A stretch of DNA of 64,000 nt from Flavobacterium gelidicaeli (GCF_013294005.1 NZ_JABSNK010000011.1:42810-106809), one strand, 5' to 3'; numbered from the stretch's first letter, positions 55,298 to 64,000 are shown. Program-made: numbers and translations. The notes: generated by a model not told the origin, from the sequence alone.

Positions 55298-55315
55298 CTG
55301 ATAATTAAAATATTT

Positions 55316-55350
55316 AAAACTACAGCCTTAACAAGTTGTAGTTTTTTTTT
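55316..55350 (+). terminator. terminator of the cstA-like gene
   Basis: AACTACA and TGTAGTT pair around a 12-base loop and are followed by nine T residues. It lies 19 bases past the stop codon. Confidence 0.8.
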
Positions 55351-55493
55351 GGAGTTTTAAATCACTATTTATAATTTTCAAAAACAACCTTGTTAATCTT
55401 AAGCCCTATTCAATTCGTTCATAACTCCTGAAGATTTCATTTCCATACCAACTTCTAAATTCCTAATTTGCGCCCTCAAAACAAGTAGTAAAA

Positions 55494-57806
55494 ATGAAAG
55501 TCTGTATTGCCGAAAAACCAAGTGTAGCACGAGAAATAGCATCCGTATTAGGAGCTAACACTAAGCATGATGGCTACTATGAAGGTAATGGCTACGCAGT
55601 CACCTACACGTTTGGACATTTGTGTACTTTAAAAGAACCTAACGATTACAAAACCTATTGGAAAAGTTGGGATTTGAACAACTTACCCATGCTTCCTGAA
55701 AAATTTGAAACTAAAGTAGTGGAGAATTCAGGTATTCAAAAGCAATTTAGGATCATAAAAGGATTATTCGATAAAGCTACTTTAGTAATTAATTGTGGGG
55801 ATGCTGGACAAGAAGGAGAGTTAATTCAGCGCTGGGTTATGAATGAAGCCAACTACAAAGGAGAAGTACAACGGCTTTGGATTTCATCCTTAACTACAGA
55901 GGCAATTAGAGAGGGTTTTGACAACTTAAAACCATCTGCAAATTATGATAACTTGTACTATGCGGGTTTTTCAAGAGCCATTGGCGACTGGTTACTCGGT
56001 ATGAACGCTACTCGTTTGTACACCGTAAAGCACGGTGGTTATAAACAAGTTTTGTCAATTGGTCGCGTACAAACGCCAACATTAGCTATGGTTGTCGATC
56101 GCTGGAAAGAAATTGAAAATTTTAAACCGCAGCCCTACTGGGAACTGCAAACGTTATATAGAGAAACGCTTTTTAGTTATGAGGACGGCCGCTTTTTGAA
56201 AAAAGAAGACGGAGAACGCTTAGCTAATAAAGTTAAAGAAAGTGATTTTGAGATTGTTTCTATCGAAAAAAAGAAAGGAAATGAGTATGCACCAAAGCTT
56301 TTTGACCTAACGGGCTTACAAGTATATTGCAATACTAAATTTGGTTTTTCAGCAGATGAAACTTTAAAAATTGTACAAACATTATACGAGCAAAAAGTAG
56401 TGACCTACCCCAGAGTAGACACCACCTTTTTACCCAATGATATTTATCCAAAAGTGCCTGGAATTCTACAAAAACTAACGAATTATGCCGCATTAACAGA
56501 ACCTCTTTTAGGAAAGAAAATAAAAAAATCAACAAAAGTTTTTAATGATAAAAAAGTAACGGATCACCACGCAATTATCCCAACAGGAATCCAGAGCAAT
56601 TTACAATTCAATCAACAGCAGGTTTACGACATTATTACCAAACGCTTTATAGCCGTATTTTATGATGATTGCTCGGTTGCGAATACTACAGTAATAGGTA
56701 AAGCTGCAGATGTTTTATTTAAAACTACTGGTAAAGTGATTCTCAAAAAAGGATGGCGTATTGTTTTTGAAAATGCTAATGCAAAAGAGAAAGAAGCTGA
56801 CCTACTTCCAGATTTTGTTGAGGGAGAAAAAGGCCCGCACCAACCTTCTTTTTTAGAAAAAGAAACCAAAGCTCCCAATCAATTTACAGAGGCAACTTTA
56901 CTGCGTGCTATGGAAACCGCAGGTAAACAAGTGGATGATGAAGACCTACGCGAATTAATGAAAGAAAACGGTATAGGTCGTCCGTCAACGCGAGCGAATA
57001 TTATTGAAACCCTTTTTAAACGCCAATATATCGTTAGGAATAAAAAACAAGTTTTACCTACTCCTACCGGAATTCAACTAATAGATACTATTCAAAATGA
57101 TTTAGTGAAATCAGCTGAGCTTACTGGATCTTGGGAAAAGCAATTGAAAGACATAGAAAAAGGAACATTTAGTGCTGCGGCGTTTATCAACAACATGAAG
57201 CGCATGGTAGATGCTTTAGTGTATGAAGTTCGAAGTGAAACTACCCGTGCTAATATTTCGCATGCTGGCACTGCTCAAAAACAAGAAGCAAAAGTCGAAA
57301 AAAAGAAAGCAGCAGGAATCGCGGCAGAAATTTGTCCGAAATGTAAAAAAACAACACTTTTAAAAGGGAAATCGGCTTACGGTTGTGCCAATTATAAAGT
57401 GGGTTGCGACTTTGTATTGCCATTTACTTTTGCAGATAAAAAAATATCAGAGAATCAGTACCTGCGTTTACTACAAAAAGGATCTACAGTAAATTTAAAA
57501 GATTTTAAAACGGATACCGGTACAGTAGAAGGATTACTTCGTTTTGACGAAAACTTCAAAATTATATTGGAACCTAAAAAATCAGCTTCACCTACTCCAT
57601 CAACAGAGAGCAAAACTGCTGCTGATGCATTAGCTTGTCCAAAATGTCAAAAAGGTACGGTTATCAAGGGAAATACTGCTTACGGTTGCAGCGATTATAA
57701 ATCAGGTTGTGCTTTTAAAGTATCTTTTGATGTCGTTAGAGAAAAATTAAAAGATCAAAAACCAACTAAAGAAGTAGTGTACAGCATTTTGAAAGAGAAT
57801 AGTTAG
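55494..57806 (+). CDS. topB: DNA topoisomerase III
   Basis: 770 residues of the type IA family, which passes single DNA strands and resolves recombination and replication intermediates. The Toprim domain begins KVCIAEKPSVAREIASVLG, with the acidic site INCGDAGQEGELIQ. The catalytic Tyr is in KVVTYPRVDTTFLP and VLSIGRVQTPTLAMV is typical. Two C-terminal zinc-ribbon-like modules (CPKCKKTTLLKGKSAYGC and CPKCQKGTVIKGNTAYGC) complete it. A topoisomerase III copy on mobile elements is often shorter; this one looks chromosomal. Confidence 0.94.
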   Translation: MKVCIAEKPSVAREIASVLGANTKHDGYYEGNGYAVTYTFGHLCTLKEPNDYKTYWKSWDLNNLPMLPEKFETKVVENSGIQKQFRIIKGLFDKATLVINCGDAGQEGELIQRWVMNEANYKGEVQRLWISSLTTEAIREGFDNLKPSANYDNLYYAGFSRAIGDWLLGMNATRLYTVKHGGYKQVLSIGRVQTPTLAMVVDRWKEIENFKPQPYWELQTLYRETLFSYEDGRFLKKEDGERLANKVKESDFEIVSIEKKKGNEYAPKLFDLTGLQVYCNTKFGFSADETLKIVQTLYEQKVVTYPRVDTTFLPNDIYPKVPGILQKLTNYAALTEPLLGKKIKKSTKVFNDKKVTDHHAIIPTGIQSNLQFNQQQVYDIITKRFIAVFYDDCSVANTTVIGKAADVLFKTTGKVILKKGWRIVFENANAKEKEADLLPDFVEGEKGPHQPSFLEKETKAPNQFTEATLLRAMETAGKQVDDEDLRELMKENGIGRPSTRANIIETLFKRQYIVRNKKQVLPTPTGIQLIDTIQNDLVKSAELTGSWEKQLKDIEKGTFSAAAFINNMKRMVDALVYEVRSETTRANISHAGTAQKQEAKVEKKKAAGIAAEICPKCKKTTLLKGKSAYGCANYKVGCDFVLPFTFADKKISENQYLRLLQKGSTVNLKDFKTDTGTVEGLLRFDENFKIILEPKKSASPTPSTESKTAADALACPKCQKGTVIKGNTAYGCSDYKSGCAFKVSFDVVREKLKDQKPTKEVVYSILKENS

Positions 57807-57947
57807 AAATCTACGTAACAACAATTTGTTAAGTAGCTTTTGAAATCAACATTCATTAAAAGTATAATTATATAATTTTTACATGAAATTCTAAAACTTT
57901 AAAATAAGTTTATAAAGTACCTTTGACACCAATTGAATTTTATCATT

Positions 57948-58886
57948 ATGTCAAAATTATTACTCAAATTCGCCTTCTTATTTTTAGTTGCTGGTTGTGC
58001 TTCCTCAAAAAAAGTAAAGTTTGATGATTACGTTTTTCAATCAAAAAAAGAAAAAACTACTTATATTAAATCTTATAATCGTTCCTTAAAACTTTGGGGA
58101 ATTCCTTATTCGCAAGAAAATATTAAAACTAGATTTGGAACAGCGCATATCGTATTAGCAGGTCCTAAAAACGGAAAAAAATTAGTACTCTTACATGGCA
58201 TGGATGCCAGCTCTACAATGTGGTATCCCAATATAAAAGCTTTAGCAAAAACCCATCGTATTTATGCCATCGATTTTTTAGAAGAACCAGGCAAATCAAC
58301 TTTAACATCAAAATCCCTTTCAGCTGATGATATTGTTATTTGGTACAATGATATTTTTAATTACTACAAATTAAAGCAATTTGATATTATTGGAGCTTCT
58401 CGTGGCGGTTGGATTGCTACCTTATTAGCAACTCAAAAGAATAATTCTATAAACAAAATGATTTTATTAAGTCCGGCGCAAACATTCGAATTTGTTGATA
58501 AAATTGGTAAAACAACAACGGCATTGTTTTTAAAACTTTTCCCTAGTCAGAAAAAATTTGATAAAACAATGGAAATATTCTCAACACATCCTGAAAACAT
58601 TAGCCCAGTATATAACAAACAGTTTTATTTGGCCAATAAATATGCTAAATCAAATACAGGGATGCTTAAAATGCAGCCTTTTTCAGATGATGATTTAAGA
58701 TTAATTACAAACCCCGTTCTTGTTTTAATTGGTGATCATGATGTGATTAATTCTGAAAAAAGTTTAGTAAAAGTTCAAAACATTTTAGTAAAAGGGCAAT
58801 CAAAAATAATAAAAGATGCAGGACACTTTTTAAGCATTGACCAGTCTAAAGCTGTTAACGAGGACATGGTTATCTTTTTAAAATAA
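57948..58886 (+). CDS. lipoprotein alpha/beta hydrolase
   Basis: 312 residues from the ATG at 57948, chosen because it starts a lipoprotein signal (FAFLFLVAGCASSKK); an ATG 5 codons upstream is possible but unneeded. The fold is complete: oxyanion segment VLLHGMDASSTMW, nucleophile DIIGASRGGWIATLL, acid LIGDHDVINSE and His in DAGHFLSIDQSK. A -7 box TACCTTTG (57918-57925) lies 22 bases upstream. Substrate unknown. Confidence 0.85.
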   Translation: MSKLLLKFAFLFLVAGCASSKKVKFDDYVFQSKKEKTTYIKSYNRSLKLWGIPYSQENIKTRFGTAHIVLAGPKNGKKLVLLHGMDASSTMWYPNIKALAKTHRIYAIDFLEEPGKSTLTSKSLSADDIVIWYNDIFNYYKLKQFDIIGASRGGWIATLLATQKNNSINKMILLSPAQTFEFVDKIGKTTTALFLKLFPSQKKFDKTMEIFSTHPENISPVYNKQFYLANKYAKSNTGMLKMQPFSDDDLRLITNPVLVLIGDHDVINSEKSLVKVQNILVKGQSKIIKDAGHFLSIDQSKAVNEDMVIFLK

Positions 58887-59022
58887 AAACTCTTCTATTT
58901 CTTAATACTATTTGTATAATAGTACTTAATTAAATTAAAAATTACAATTGTATTCTGACTCCGCTTGAATTGATAAAAATTAGTTTGAAATATGATCCAC
59001 TTTTTTAGTTTAAAATTAAAGA

Positions 59023-59041
59023 CTAGTAACGGATAGTCATG
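59023..59041 (+). repeat. left copy of an imperfect 19-base inverted repeat
   Basis: CTAGTAACGGATAGTCATG. It matches the reverse complement of 61371-61389 at 16 of 19 positions, including a run of 12. The two copies face inward and enclose a membrane protein, a beta-lactamase and gene debris, as ends of a mobile unit would. Confidence 0.45.
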
Positions 59042-59295
59042 AAAATTAACATTATCTCTTTAAAATTAAAGTACTGATTAAAAAAAATATTTAAGAACTA
59101 CACACAGCATTTTAAAACTCATGCCCTACTATTATATTTTTATGTTTCATTAAAATATAATAACGCCCAATAAAAAAACGAATTATTACCTTCATTTAAC
59201 AACTCAACCATAATAATCTACAGTTGGGTAATTACTATTTTATTAAATCACTTTATAATACGAGGTTTGAACCACAGTAACTAAATAAAGTTAAA
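59042..59295. other. AT-rich leader region of the enclosed segment
   Basis: Together with 58887-59022 this gives about 400 bases without a gene. A 13-base TTTAAAATTAAAG repeat occurs at 59009 and 59059. Nothing else was recognised. Confidence 0.4.
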
Positions 59296-59925
59296 ATGGA
59301 ACAAACTATAAAAATCTTAATTTACATTCATGCCTTTTTTGGCGGAATTGGATTAATAACCGGTGTAGGAAGTGTAATCTCTAAAAAGGGAACTAACACC
59401 CATCAAAAATTAGGAAAATTATTCTCAGTAGGAATGCTTACAAGTTCTGTACTATCATTACTAATTTGCTGGATACCAAAACATCATAACTTATTTTTAT
59501 TTCTAATTGGAATATTTACTATCTATCTAGTGGTATCAGGTAATCGTGCGATAAAATTTAAGTCTAAAAATAAAGCTGATTTATTTGATAAAATTATATC
59601 AGGGACAATGCTTCTTTTGTCGCTAGTAATGATTCTAATTGGAATTTATTGTGTTTTGAATAACATTACTAACGGAATCTTATTTGTCTTTTTTGGTAGT
59701 TTAGGATTATTTATGACAGTAAAAGACTTTCTATTCTTTAAAAATGTTTCAAAAAATAAAAATAATTGGCTTCAAAAACACATCGGGAAAATGATTGGCG
59801 CTTTAATCGCCTCCATTACTGCTTTCATAGTTGCAGGATTAGGAATTGGGAATTTGATTACTTGGATTACGCCATCAATAATTGGAGCCCTTTACATTAT
59901 TTACTGGAATCAAAAAACGAATTAA
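59296..59925 (+). CDS. hypothetical inner-membrane protein (DUF2306-like)
   Basis: 209 residues with six to seven predicted membrane segments (IHAFFGGIGLITGVGSV, LLSLVMILIGIYCVLNNI, and others). The start IYIHAFFGGIGLITGVGSVISKKGTNTHQKLGKLFSVGM fits DUF2306 and related proteins, in which a His-containing motif lies at a membrane edge. Role unknown. It is followed by the beta-lactamase gene after 57 bases. Confidence 0.72.
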   Translation: MEQTIKILIYIHAFFGGIGLITGVGSVISKKGTNTHQKLGKLFSVGMLTSSVLSLLICWIPKHHNLFLFLIGIFTIYLVVSGNRAIKFKSKNKADLFDKIISGTMLLLSLVMILIGIYCVLNNITNGILFVFFGSLGLFMTVKDFLFFKNVSKNKNNWLQKHIGKMIGALIASITAFIVAGLGIGNLITWITPSIIGALYIIYWNQKTN

Positions 59926-59982
59926 AAAAAAATATCCGATAAAAAAGCAGATCTTTAGGCAAAAAGAGTAACACCACTAAAC

Positions 59983-60861
59983 ATGAAAAAACTTTTTATA
60001 CTAAGTTCCTTTTTACTAATTTCTTCACAACTATTTTCACAAAAAACGAGCGAATTAAAATCTCAAATAGAGCATTTAATTTCCTCGAAAAAAGTTACAA
60101 TTGGCGTATCTATTTTAGATTTAGAAAGCGGCGACACCCTAAGTATTAACGGAAACAAGTTGTTTCCTATGTTGAGTGTTTTTAAGTTTCATATTGCACT
60201 AACGGTATTAGATAAAGTAGATAAAGGCGAACTGAATTTAAGCGACAAACTCTTTATCAATAAAACCGAATTACTTGCTGACACTTGGAGTCCGTTTAGA
60301 GATAAACATCCTGATGGAAATATTTCTATAACTATACAAGAAGCCTTGCAGTATACCGTTTCTCAAAGTGACAACAATTTATGTGATGTTTTATTAAGAA
60401 GAATTGGTGGAGTCAAAGTAGTTGAAAGTTTTATTAACAATCCCAATTTTATTATTCATAATGATGAAAAAGCAATGCATCAAAGTTGGAATGCACAACT
60501 AGTAAATACAACAACACCCAATTATTCTGTTGCGTTATTGAAAAAATTTTATGAAAAGAAAATATTGACCGCAAAGTCTCGTGAATTTCTTTATAACGCA
60601 ATGGTAGCAACCTCAGTAGCACAAAATAGAATAAAAGGCAAGCTACCTCTAGGTGCAGAAGTAGCCCATAGACCCGGAACTTCAGGTACAAATAGTGATG
60701 GCCTAACAGCTGCAATAAACGATATTGGAATTGTAAAACTACCTAATAGCAAACACTTTATATTAGCTATATTTCTACAAAATACTACGGAAACGTTTAA
60801 AGAAAGTGAAGAGATAATAGCTGATATTTCGAAATTAACATGGGATTTTTATTCTAAATAG
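59983..60861 (+). CDS. class A beta-lactamase, subclass A2, with an RPG third motif
   Basis: 292 residues with a signal peptide (LISSQLFSQ). The active-site Ser motif is SVFK (65-68), SDN is at 129-131, and Glu166 aligns with DEKAMH as in PER and CfxA enzymes, with His at the 170 position. The third motif, usually KTG, reads HRPGTSG here (near 228), so Lys is replaced by Arg and Thr by Pro. Those enzymes open beta-lactam rings in the periplasm. The altered motif may change substrate range. It lies between imperfect inverted repeats with a membrane protein gene. Confidence 0.9.
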   Translation: MKKLFILSSFLLISSQLFSQKTSELKSQIEHLISSKKVTIGVSILDLESGDTLSINGNKLFPMLSVFKFHIALTVLDKVDKGELNLSDKLFINKTELLADTWSPFRDKHPDGNISITIQEALQYTVSQSDNNLCDVLLRRIGGVKVVESFINNPNFIIHNDEKAMHQSWNAQLVNTTTPNYSVALLKKFYEKKILTAKSREFLYNAMVATSVAQNRIKGKLPLGAEVAHRPGTSGTNSDGLTAAINDIGIVKLPNSKHFILAIFLQNTTETFKESEEIIADISKLTWDFYSK

Positions 60862-61033
60862 CACCAAAAATTTTTATAAACAGTACAATTACCATATTAA
60901 GCATATTCGAAAAATACGATTACATACGACTTTTCTAAATGTGATAAAATTAAACTAAACTATATTGTACTCGGTTTTGATAAAATATTAAAATTTATTA
61001 AGTACTTCTTTAAAATTACAGTATCCTACTAAA

Positions 61034-61064
61034 TTAGCCTAGCCTTACAGCTAGGTTTTTTTTT
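61034..61064 (+). terminator. hairpin with nine T residues
   Basis: CCTAGC and GCTAGG pair around CTTACA and are followed by T9. It lies about 175 bases past the beta-lactamase stop, so it may end that transcript or an unannotated short one. Confidence 0.7.
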
Positions 61065-61240
61065 ATTTACAAACCACTGTATTACAATATTTTTGTTGGT
61101 TTGAATTATTTTAATTCAACAAACGGAAGTTCAGGCTGGGTTAGAAATGGACCGTGTTATTACAAAATCAAACGGATACGGTGGATTTAACATAAGTTAG
61201 TGTTGATACTTTATTTGTTGGTGATTTTTCAGGAAATTAA

Positions 61241-61369
61241 AAATCTGAAACGGAAGTTATTCGTGCATATTTCTCTGATATTCTATTTATTACTAAAAAG
61301 CCATTTACAATGTTAAACTTACGAATTGATAATTTTAAATCAACTGTTAGTTATGTAGAAAAGAGTTAA
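61241..61369 (+). pseudogene. coding-like fragment of unknown gene
   Basis: An open stretch of 42 codons ends AYFSDILFITKKPFTMLNLRIDNFKSTVSYVEKS and stops two bases before the inverted repeat. No start codon precedes it; a stop lies directly upstream, and another open piece (residues ...GLEMDRVITKSNGYGGFNIS) ends at about 61200. These read as pieces of a decayed gene. The family is not recognised. Confidence 0.4.
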
Positions 61370-61370
61370 A

Positions 61371-61389
61371 CATGACTATCCGCTAATGG
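61371..61389 (-). repeat. right copy of the imperfect 19-base inverted repeat
   Basis: The minus strand reads CCATTAGCGGATAGTCATG. See the left copy at 59023. It directly follows the stop codon of the coding-like fragment. Confidence 0.45.
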
Positions 61390-61551
61390 GTCACTAATTA
61401 TAATAAGCTTAAAGTTTTCCCGGATTTCCTCTGAAAAATCATAATAGATTTGCTAATATCTTTAAAATTTGTGTGCCAATTTTTCAGCACTCAAAACGGA
61501 AAGTCATATTCTTTTAATTGTAAAGCATTGGAAAACAAAAAAATAAACAAA

Positions 61552-61574
61552 TTATTAATAATAAGTCTAAATAA
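61552..61574. promoter_or_regulatory. 9-5-9 inverted repeat, box 3
   Basis: TTATTAATA, ATAAG, TCTAAATAA. The right arm is a perfect half-site; the left arm has two changes from TTATTTAGA. It ends 3 bases before the -33 TTG of the TonB receptor promoter. Confidence 0.5.
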
Positions 61575-61577
61575 GCT

Positions 61578-61607
61578 TTGCACATGTCAAAAAAGCGTGT
61601 AAATTTG
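61578..61607 (+). promoter_or_regulatory. promoter of the second TonB receptor
   Basis: TTG (61578-61580), a 19-base spacer and TAAATTTG (61600-61607), a full Bacteroidota promoter. It is flanked on both sides by 9-5-9 boxes, the downstream one over the likely start of transcription. Confidence 0.75.
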
Positions 61608-61612
61608 CATCG

Positions 61613-61635
61613 TTATTTTAAATAAATCTAAATAA
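61613..61635. promoter_or_regulatory. 9-5-9 inverted repeat, box 4
   Basis: TTATTTTAA, ATAAA, TCTAAATAA. It overlaps the expected transcription start and lies 5 bases before the ATG, a classic repressor position. It matches the box at 36842 in the reverse sense in all but one of 21 central bases. Confidence 0.6.
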
Positions 61636-61640
61636 ACAAC

Positions 61641-63863
61641 ATGAAATCCATATTATTCCCTACAATAGCTTTACTATTTAGTATTTCTAGCCAAGCGCAA
61701 GAAATAGCTAGCACTTCAGGACTCAGCCCAAATAAAGCGTTTTACACTGTACAAAAAGACACTGTTAAAAACAAAAAAGGAGAAGCCCTTAATGAAGTCG
61801 TTATCAAAGCTAATCAATATAAAAAAAATGTATCAGCAGTACGTTCTGGCTTAAAGCCAATGGACATTCCACAGAGTGTACAAGTGATCAGCAGTGAAGT
61901 TATTAAGCAACAACAAGCAGTACGCTTAAGTGATGTTATTAAAAACGCAAATGGTGTTTACGTAGGATCTGCAAGAGGAGGTTCTCAAGAAACTTTCTGG
62001 TCTAGAGGGTACGATATGTCTAGCAATAATATGTTTAAAAATGGATTCCGTTTTACAAATGGCTCTATTCCAGAAGTGTCTTCGCTAGAACGTGTTGAAT
62101 TATTAAAAGGAAGTGCTGCATTATTATTTGGTAACGTGGCACCTGGAGGAATATTGAATATGGTAACTAAAAAACCTACGTTTGATAAAGGTGGAGAAAT
62201 TAGCATGCAAATGGGGAGCAATGCTTTCTACAAACCTTCTATTGATATTTATGGTCCTCTAAACAATGCTATTGCCTACCGAATTATTGGTTCTTACGAA
62301 AACTCCGAAAGCTACAGAGATGTAGTAAAAAAAGAACGTTATTACATTAATCCCTCTTTTTTATTTAAAGTAAGCGATAAAACAGATATCACGTTACAAG
62401 GAGATTATTTACACGATGATTGGACGCCTGATTTTGGGACTGGAATTATTGGTAAAGAAACTGCTGCTGTTCCAAGAAACACCTATTTAGGTGCGACATG
62501 GTCAAACGGACAAACAAAACAAGCTAGTGTTTCCGCTTTAGTAAATCATGAGTTTAACCAAAACTGGAAATTAAACTTCAACTCTTCTTTCCAGGATTAC
62601 AACCGAACTTCTAAAGGAACAGAACGTATTCAGCCTGCTGCAGATGGTTCTTGGAGCCGACCGTTAGGACAAAATAAAAATCAAGAACAAATCCTATCAG
62701 AACAATTAAGCTTCATAGGGAATTTTAATACTGGTAAAATTAAACACCAAATTTTTACTGGAGTAGATTTTGAGAACTCCTTTGTTCAGGCATACACTTT
62801 TAAATTCAATCCTTCTACTTATGGTAGCGGAAACATCTTTGATTTTGATAATTTTGACCAAGGAGGTAGTATTCCTGATGCTGCAATTACTAAAATTGTA
62901 AAAACAGAAACAAACCGTTTTGGCGTTTACGCACAAGATTTAATTTCACTTACTGAAAAATTCAAAGTTTTAGCAGGAATACGTTGGTCTTGGCAAGAAG
63001 CGCAAGTAAATACGGAAGATTTGACCACTACGCCTACTAAAATTACAGATGACGCAAACCGTGTAGACAAAGCCTTTACTCCAAAAGTAGGACTAGTTTA
63101 TCAACCTACAACTGCACTGTCCTTATTTGCTAGCTACGCAAATTCATTTACACCTAATTCAGGAACTACAGTTGACTTAAAAGCAATCAAACCATCAGTA
63201 ATTGATCAATATGAAATAGGTATTAAAAAAGATTTTTGGAACGGAATAATTTCAACAAACTTTACTGTTTACCAAATAGAAAACAGCAACTTAGCTCAAA
63301 CAGCAGAGTTCAAAGCAGATGGATCGAATAATAGTGATTCAAGCATCAAAGTATTAAGTGGAGCAACAAAAAGTAAAGGAGTTGAAATCGATATTACAGC
63401 AAGGCCAGCTGAAGGTTTGAGTATCATTGCAGGTTATAGTTATAATGACATGCGCTACACTAAAACTTCTGGTTTAAACGGTAGTTTCATAGTAGGTGAT
63501 CGTTTAGCTAGAACACCGTCAAACACCGCTAATTTAAGCTTCTTTTACACATTGCCTTCTGGTATATTAAAAGGACTATCATTGGGATCATCTGCTAATT
63601 ACATTGGTAATCGAGTAGCGGGATGGAACAATCAAATTGTAATAGATGCAACTACTGGAGTAACTAGCATTAATGATCGTGAAGTACCTATTGACGGATA
63701 CACAACAGTAGATGTATCTGCAGGATATACTTGGAAAAAAATAGCAATCCTTTGCAAATTATCTAACGTTGGTAATACCTTAAATTATACTGTTCATGAA
63801 AATTACAGCGCTAACCCTATTGCTCCTAGACAAGTAATGACTTCATTAACGTACCAGTTTTAA
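61641..63863 (+). CDS. TonB-dependent siderophore receptor
   Basis: 740 residues: signal peptide (LLFSISSQAQ), a TonB-box-like segment (LNEVVIKANQ), a plug (about 70-200; MDIPQSVQVISSEVIKQQQAVRLSDVIKNANGV, VELLKGSAALLFGNVAPGGILNMVTKKP) and a 22-strand barrel ending in TSLTYQF. The plug is like FhuA/FcuA-type hydroxamate siderophore receptors. It has no carboxypeptidase-regulatory domain, unlike the receptor at 40747. Two operator-like boxes flank its promoter, so iron-dependent repression is likely (inference). An IS30-type end follows 40-70 bases later. Confidence 0.91.
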   Translation: MKSILFPTIALLFSISSQAQEIASTSGLSPNKAFYTVQKDTVKNKKGEALNEVVIKANQYKKNVSAVRSGLKPMDIPQSVQVISSEVIKQQQAVRLSDVIKNANGVYVGSARGGSQETFWSRGYDMSSNNMFKNGFRFTNGSIPEVSSLERVELLKGSAALLFGNVAPGGILNMVTKKPTFDKGGEISMQMGSNAFYKPSIDIYGPLNNAIAYRIIGSYENSESYRDVVKKERYYINPSFLFKVSDKTDITLQGDYLHDDWTPDFGTGIIGKETAAVPRNTYLGATWSNGQTKQASVSALVNHEFNQNWKLNFNSSFQDYNRTSKGTERIQPAADGSWSRPLGQNKNQEQILSEQLSFIGNFNTGKIKHQIFTGVDFENSFVQAYTFKFNPSTYGSGNIFDFDNFDQGGSIPDAAITKIVKTETNRFGVYAQDLISLTEKFKVLAGIRWSWQEAQVNTEDLTTTPTKITDDANRVDKAFTPKVGLVYQPTTALSLFASYANSFTPNSGTTVDLKAIKPSVIDQYEIGIKKDFWNGIISTNFTVYQIENSNLAQTAEFKADGSNNSDSSIKVLSGATKSKGVEIDITARPAEGLSIIAGYSYNDMRYTKTSGLNGSFIVGDRLARTPSNTANLSFFYTLPSGILKGLSLGSSANYIGNRVAGWNNQIVIDATTGVTSINDREVPIDGYTTVDVSAGYTWKKIAILCKLSNVGNTLNYTVHENYSANPIAPRQVMTSLTYQF

Positions 63864-63904
63864 TCTAAACTTTAATTAATTTATAGTTTCAAAATACTTT
63901 TAAA

Positions 63905-64000
63905 CGGTGGATTCAATTAACAAATGCAACCTCATGCAGATTGTTTAAGTTTTTGCTCAAAAATTTCATTTGGACTTTTAAAACCAAATCTTTTTCTGGG
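63905..64000 (-). mobile_element. IS30-family insertion sequence, 3' end (runs off the window)
   Basis: The terminal region includes the C-terminal transposase codons (63932-64000) and probably a terminal inverted repeat such as ACGGTGGATTCAATTAAC at 63904-63921. The outer boundary is not certain because the other end is outside the window. Confidence 0.65.
63932..64000 (-). CDS. IS30-family transposase, C-terminal end (partial)
   Basis: The minus strand encodes PRKRFGFKSPNEIFEQKLKQ followed by SA and a stop codon. RKRFGFKSPNE-F is the C-terminal signature of IS30-family transposases. The rest lies beyond the window, so it is unknown whether the gene is complete. Confidence 0.82.
   Translation of the reverse strand, partial: PRKRFGFKSPNEIFEQKLKQSA

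Larger units (their letters stand above)
60862..61640. other. gene-poor region with remnants between the beta-lactamase and a TonB receptor
   Basis: About 780 bases without an intact gene. It contains a T-run hairpin (61034-61064), coding-like fragments on the plus strand, the right inverted repeat (61371-61389) and the promoter region of the next TonB receptor gene with two operator-like boxes. Confidence 0.6.

Noticed and set aside
60430..60500. Apparent loss of the catalytic Glu166 in the beta-lactamase
   Set aside because: Aligning the TTTP segment with PER and CfxA shows Glu166 in DEKAMH and His at position 170, as in subclass A2.

Overview
The window looks like a Flavobacterium-type chromosome (phylum Bacteroidota). 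It is AT-rich, has short genes with weak or no Shine-Dalgarno sequences, and carries many Bacteroidota-style promoters (TTG, 17-23 bases, TAnnTTTG). Marker families include the gliding lipoprotein GldI, type III glutamine synthetase, DUF5723/TSP3/OmpA proteins, DUF4856 next to imelysin, and subclass A2 beta-lactamase. No tRNA, rRNA or CRISPR array was seen.

Layout. 1-5 kb (minus): 5' part of pyrG, DUF3820, OsmC, a LysM/periplasmic-binding fusion and guaA. 5-12.5 kb: two small exported proteins, RidA, a CLC transporter with an atypical filter, then a run of DHH phosphoesterase, gldI and two cyclophilin-FKBP fusions. 12.7-15.8 kb: hypothetical proteins, an acetyltransferase and purM. 15.9-21.5 kb (minus): a curli (type VIII secretion) operon in the order csgA, csgB-like, csgE, csgF, csgG, exported propeller lipoprotein; csgE is split by a frameshift in an A10 run. 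22-30 kb: glutamine synthetase III, two paralogous lipoproteins, a PfpI-family protein and the fused acyl-CoA mutase IcmF. 30.5-33 kb: two DUF4197 paralogues around purU, then a possible small RNA. 34-43 kb: an iron-type locus with a dihaem DHOR protein, two imelysins, DUF4856, HTTM and a TonB receptor, with 9-5-9 inverted repeats at its divergent promoter. 43-49 kb: metal receptor-like protein, pyrF, OmpA-family protein, prfA. 49-58 kb: DUF6265 and DUF4328 proteins, a FocA-type channel, CstA, topoisomerase III and a lipoprotein hydrolase. 59-61.4 kb: a membrane protein, a beta-lactamase and gene debris between imperfect inverted repeats. 61.6-64 kb: a second TonB receptor with the same 9-5-9 boxes, then the end of an IS30-family transposase.

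Most striking are four dispersed intergenic copies of one structured element (14459, 30372, 48796 on the minus strand, and 51742). They share conserved flanks and a variable central hairpin, and a 4-bp closing helix shows compensatory changes among copies. This looks like a structured RNA or RNA-derived repeat, perhaps the Flavo-1 motif, though that name is from memory. The other leading points are the csgE homopolymer frameshift, which may switch curli output or may be a sequencing error, and the shared operator-like boxes linking the two TonB receptor loci.
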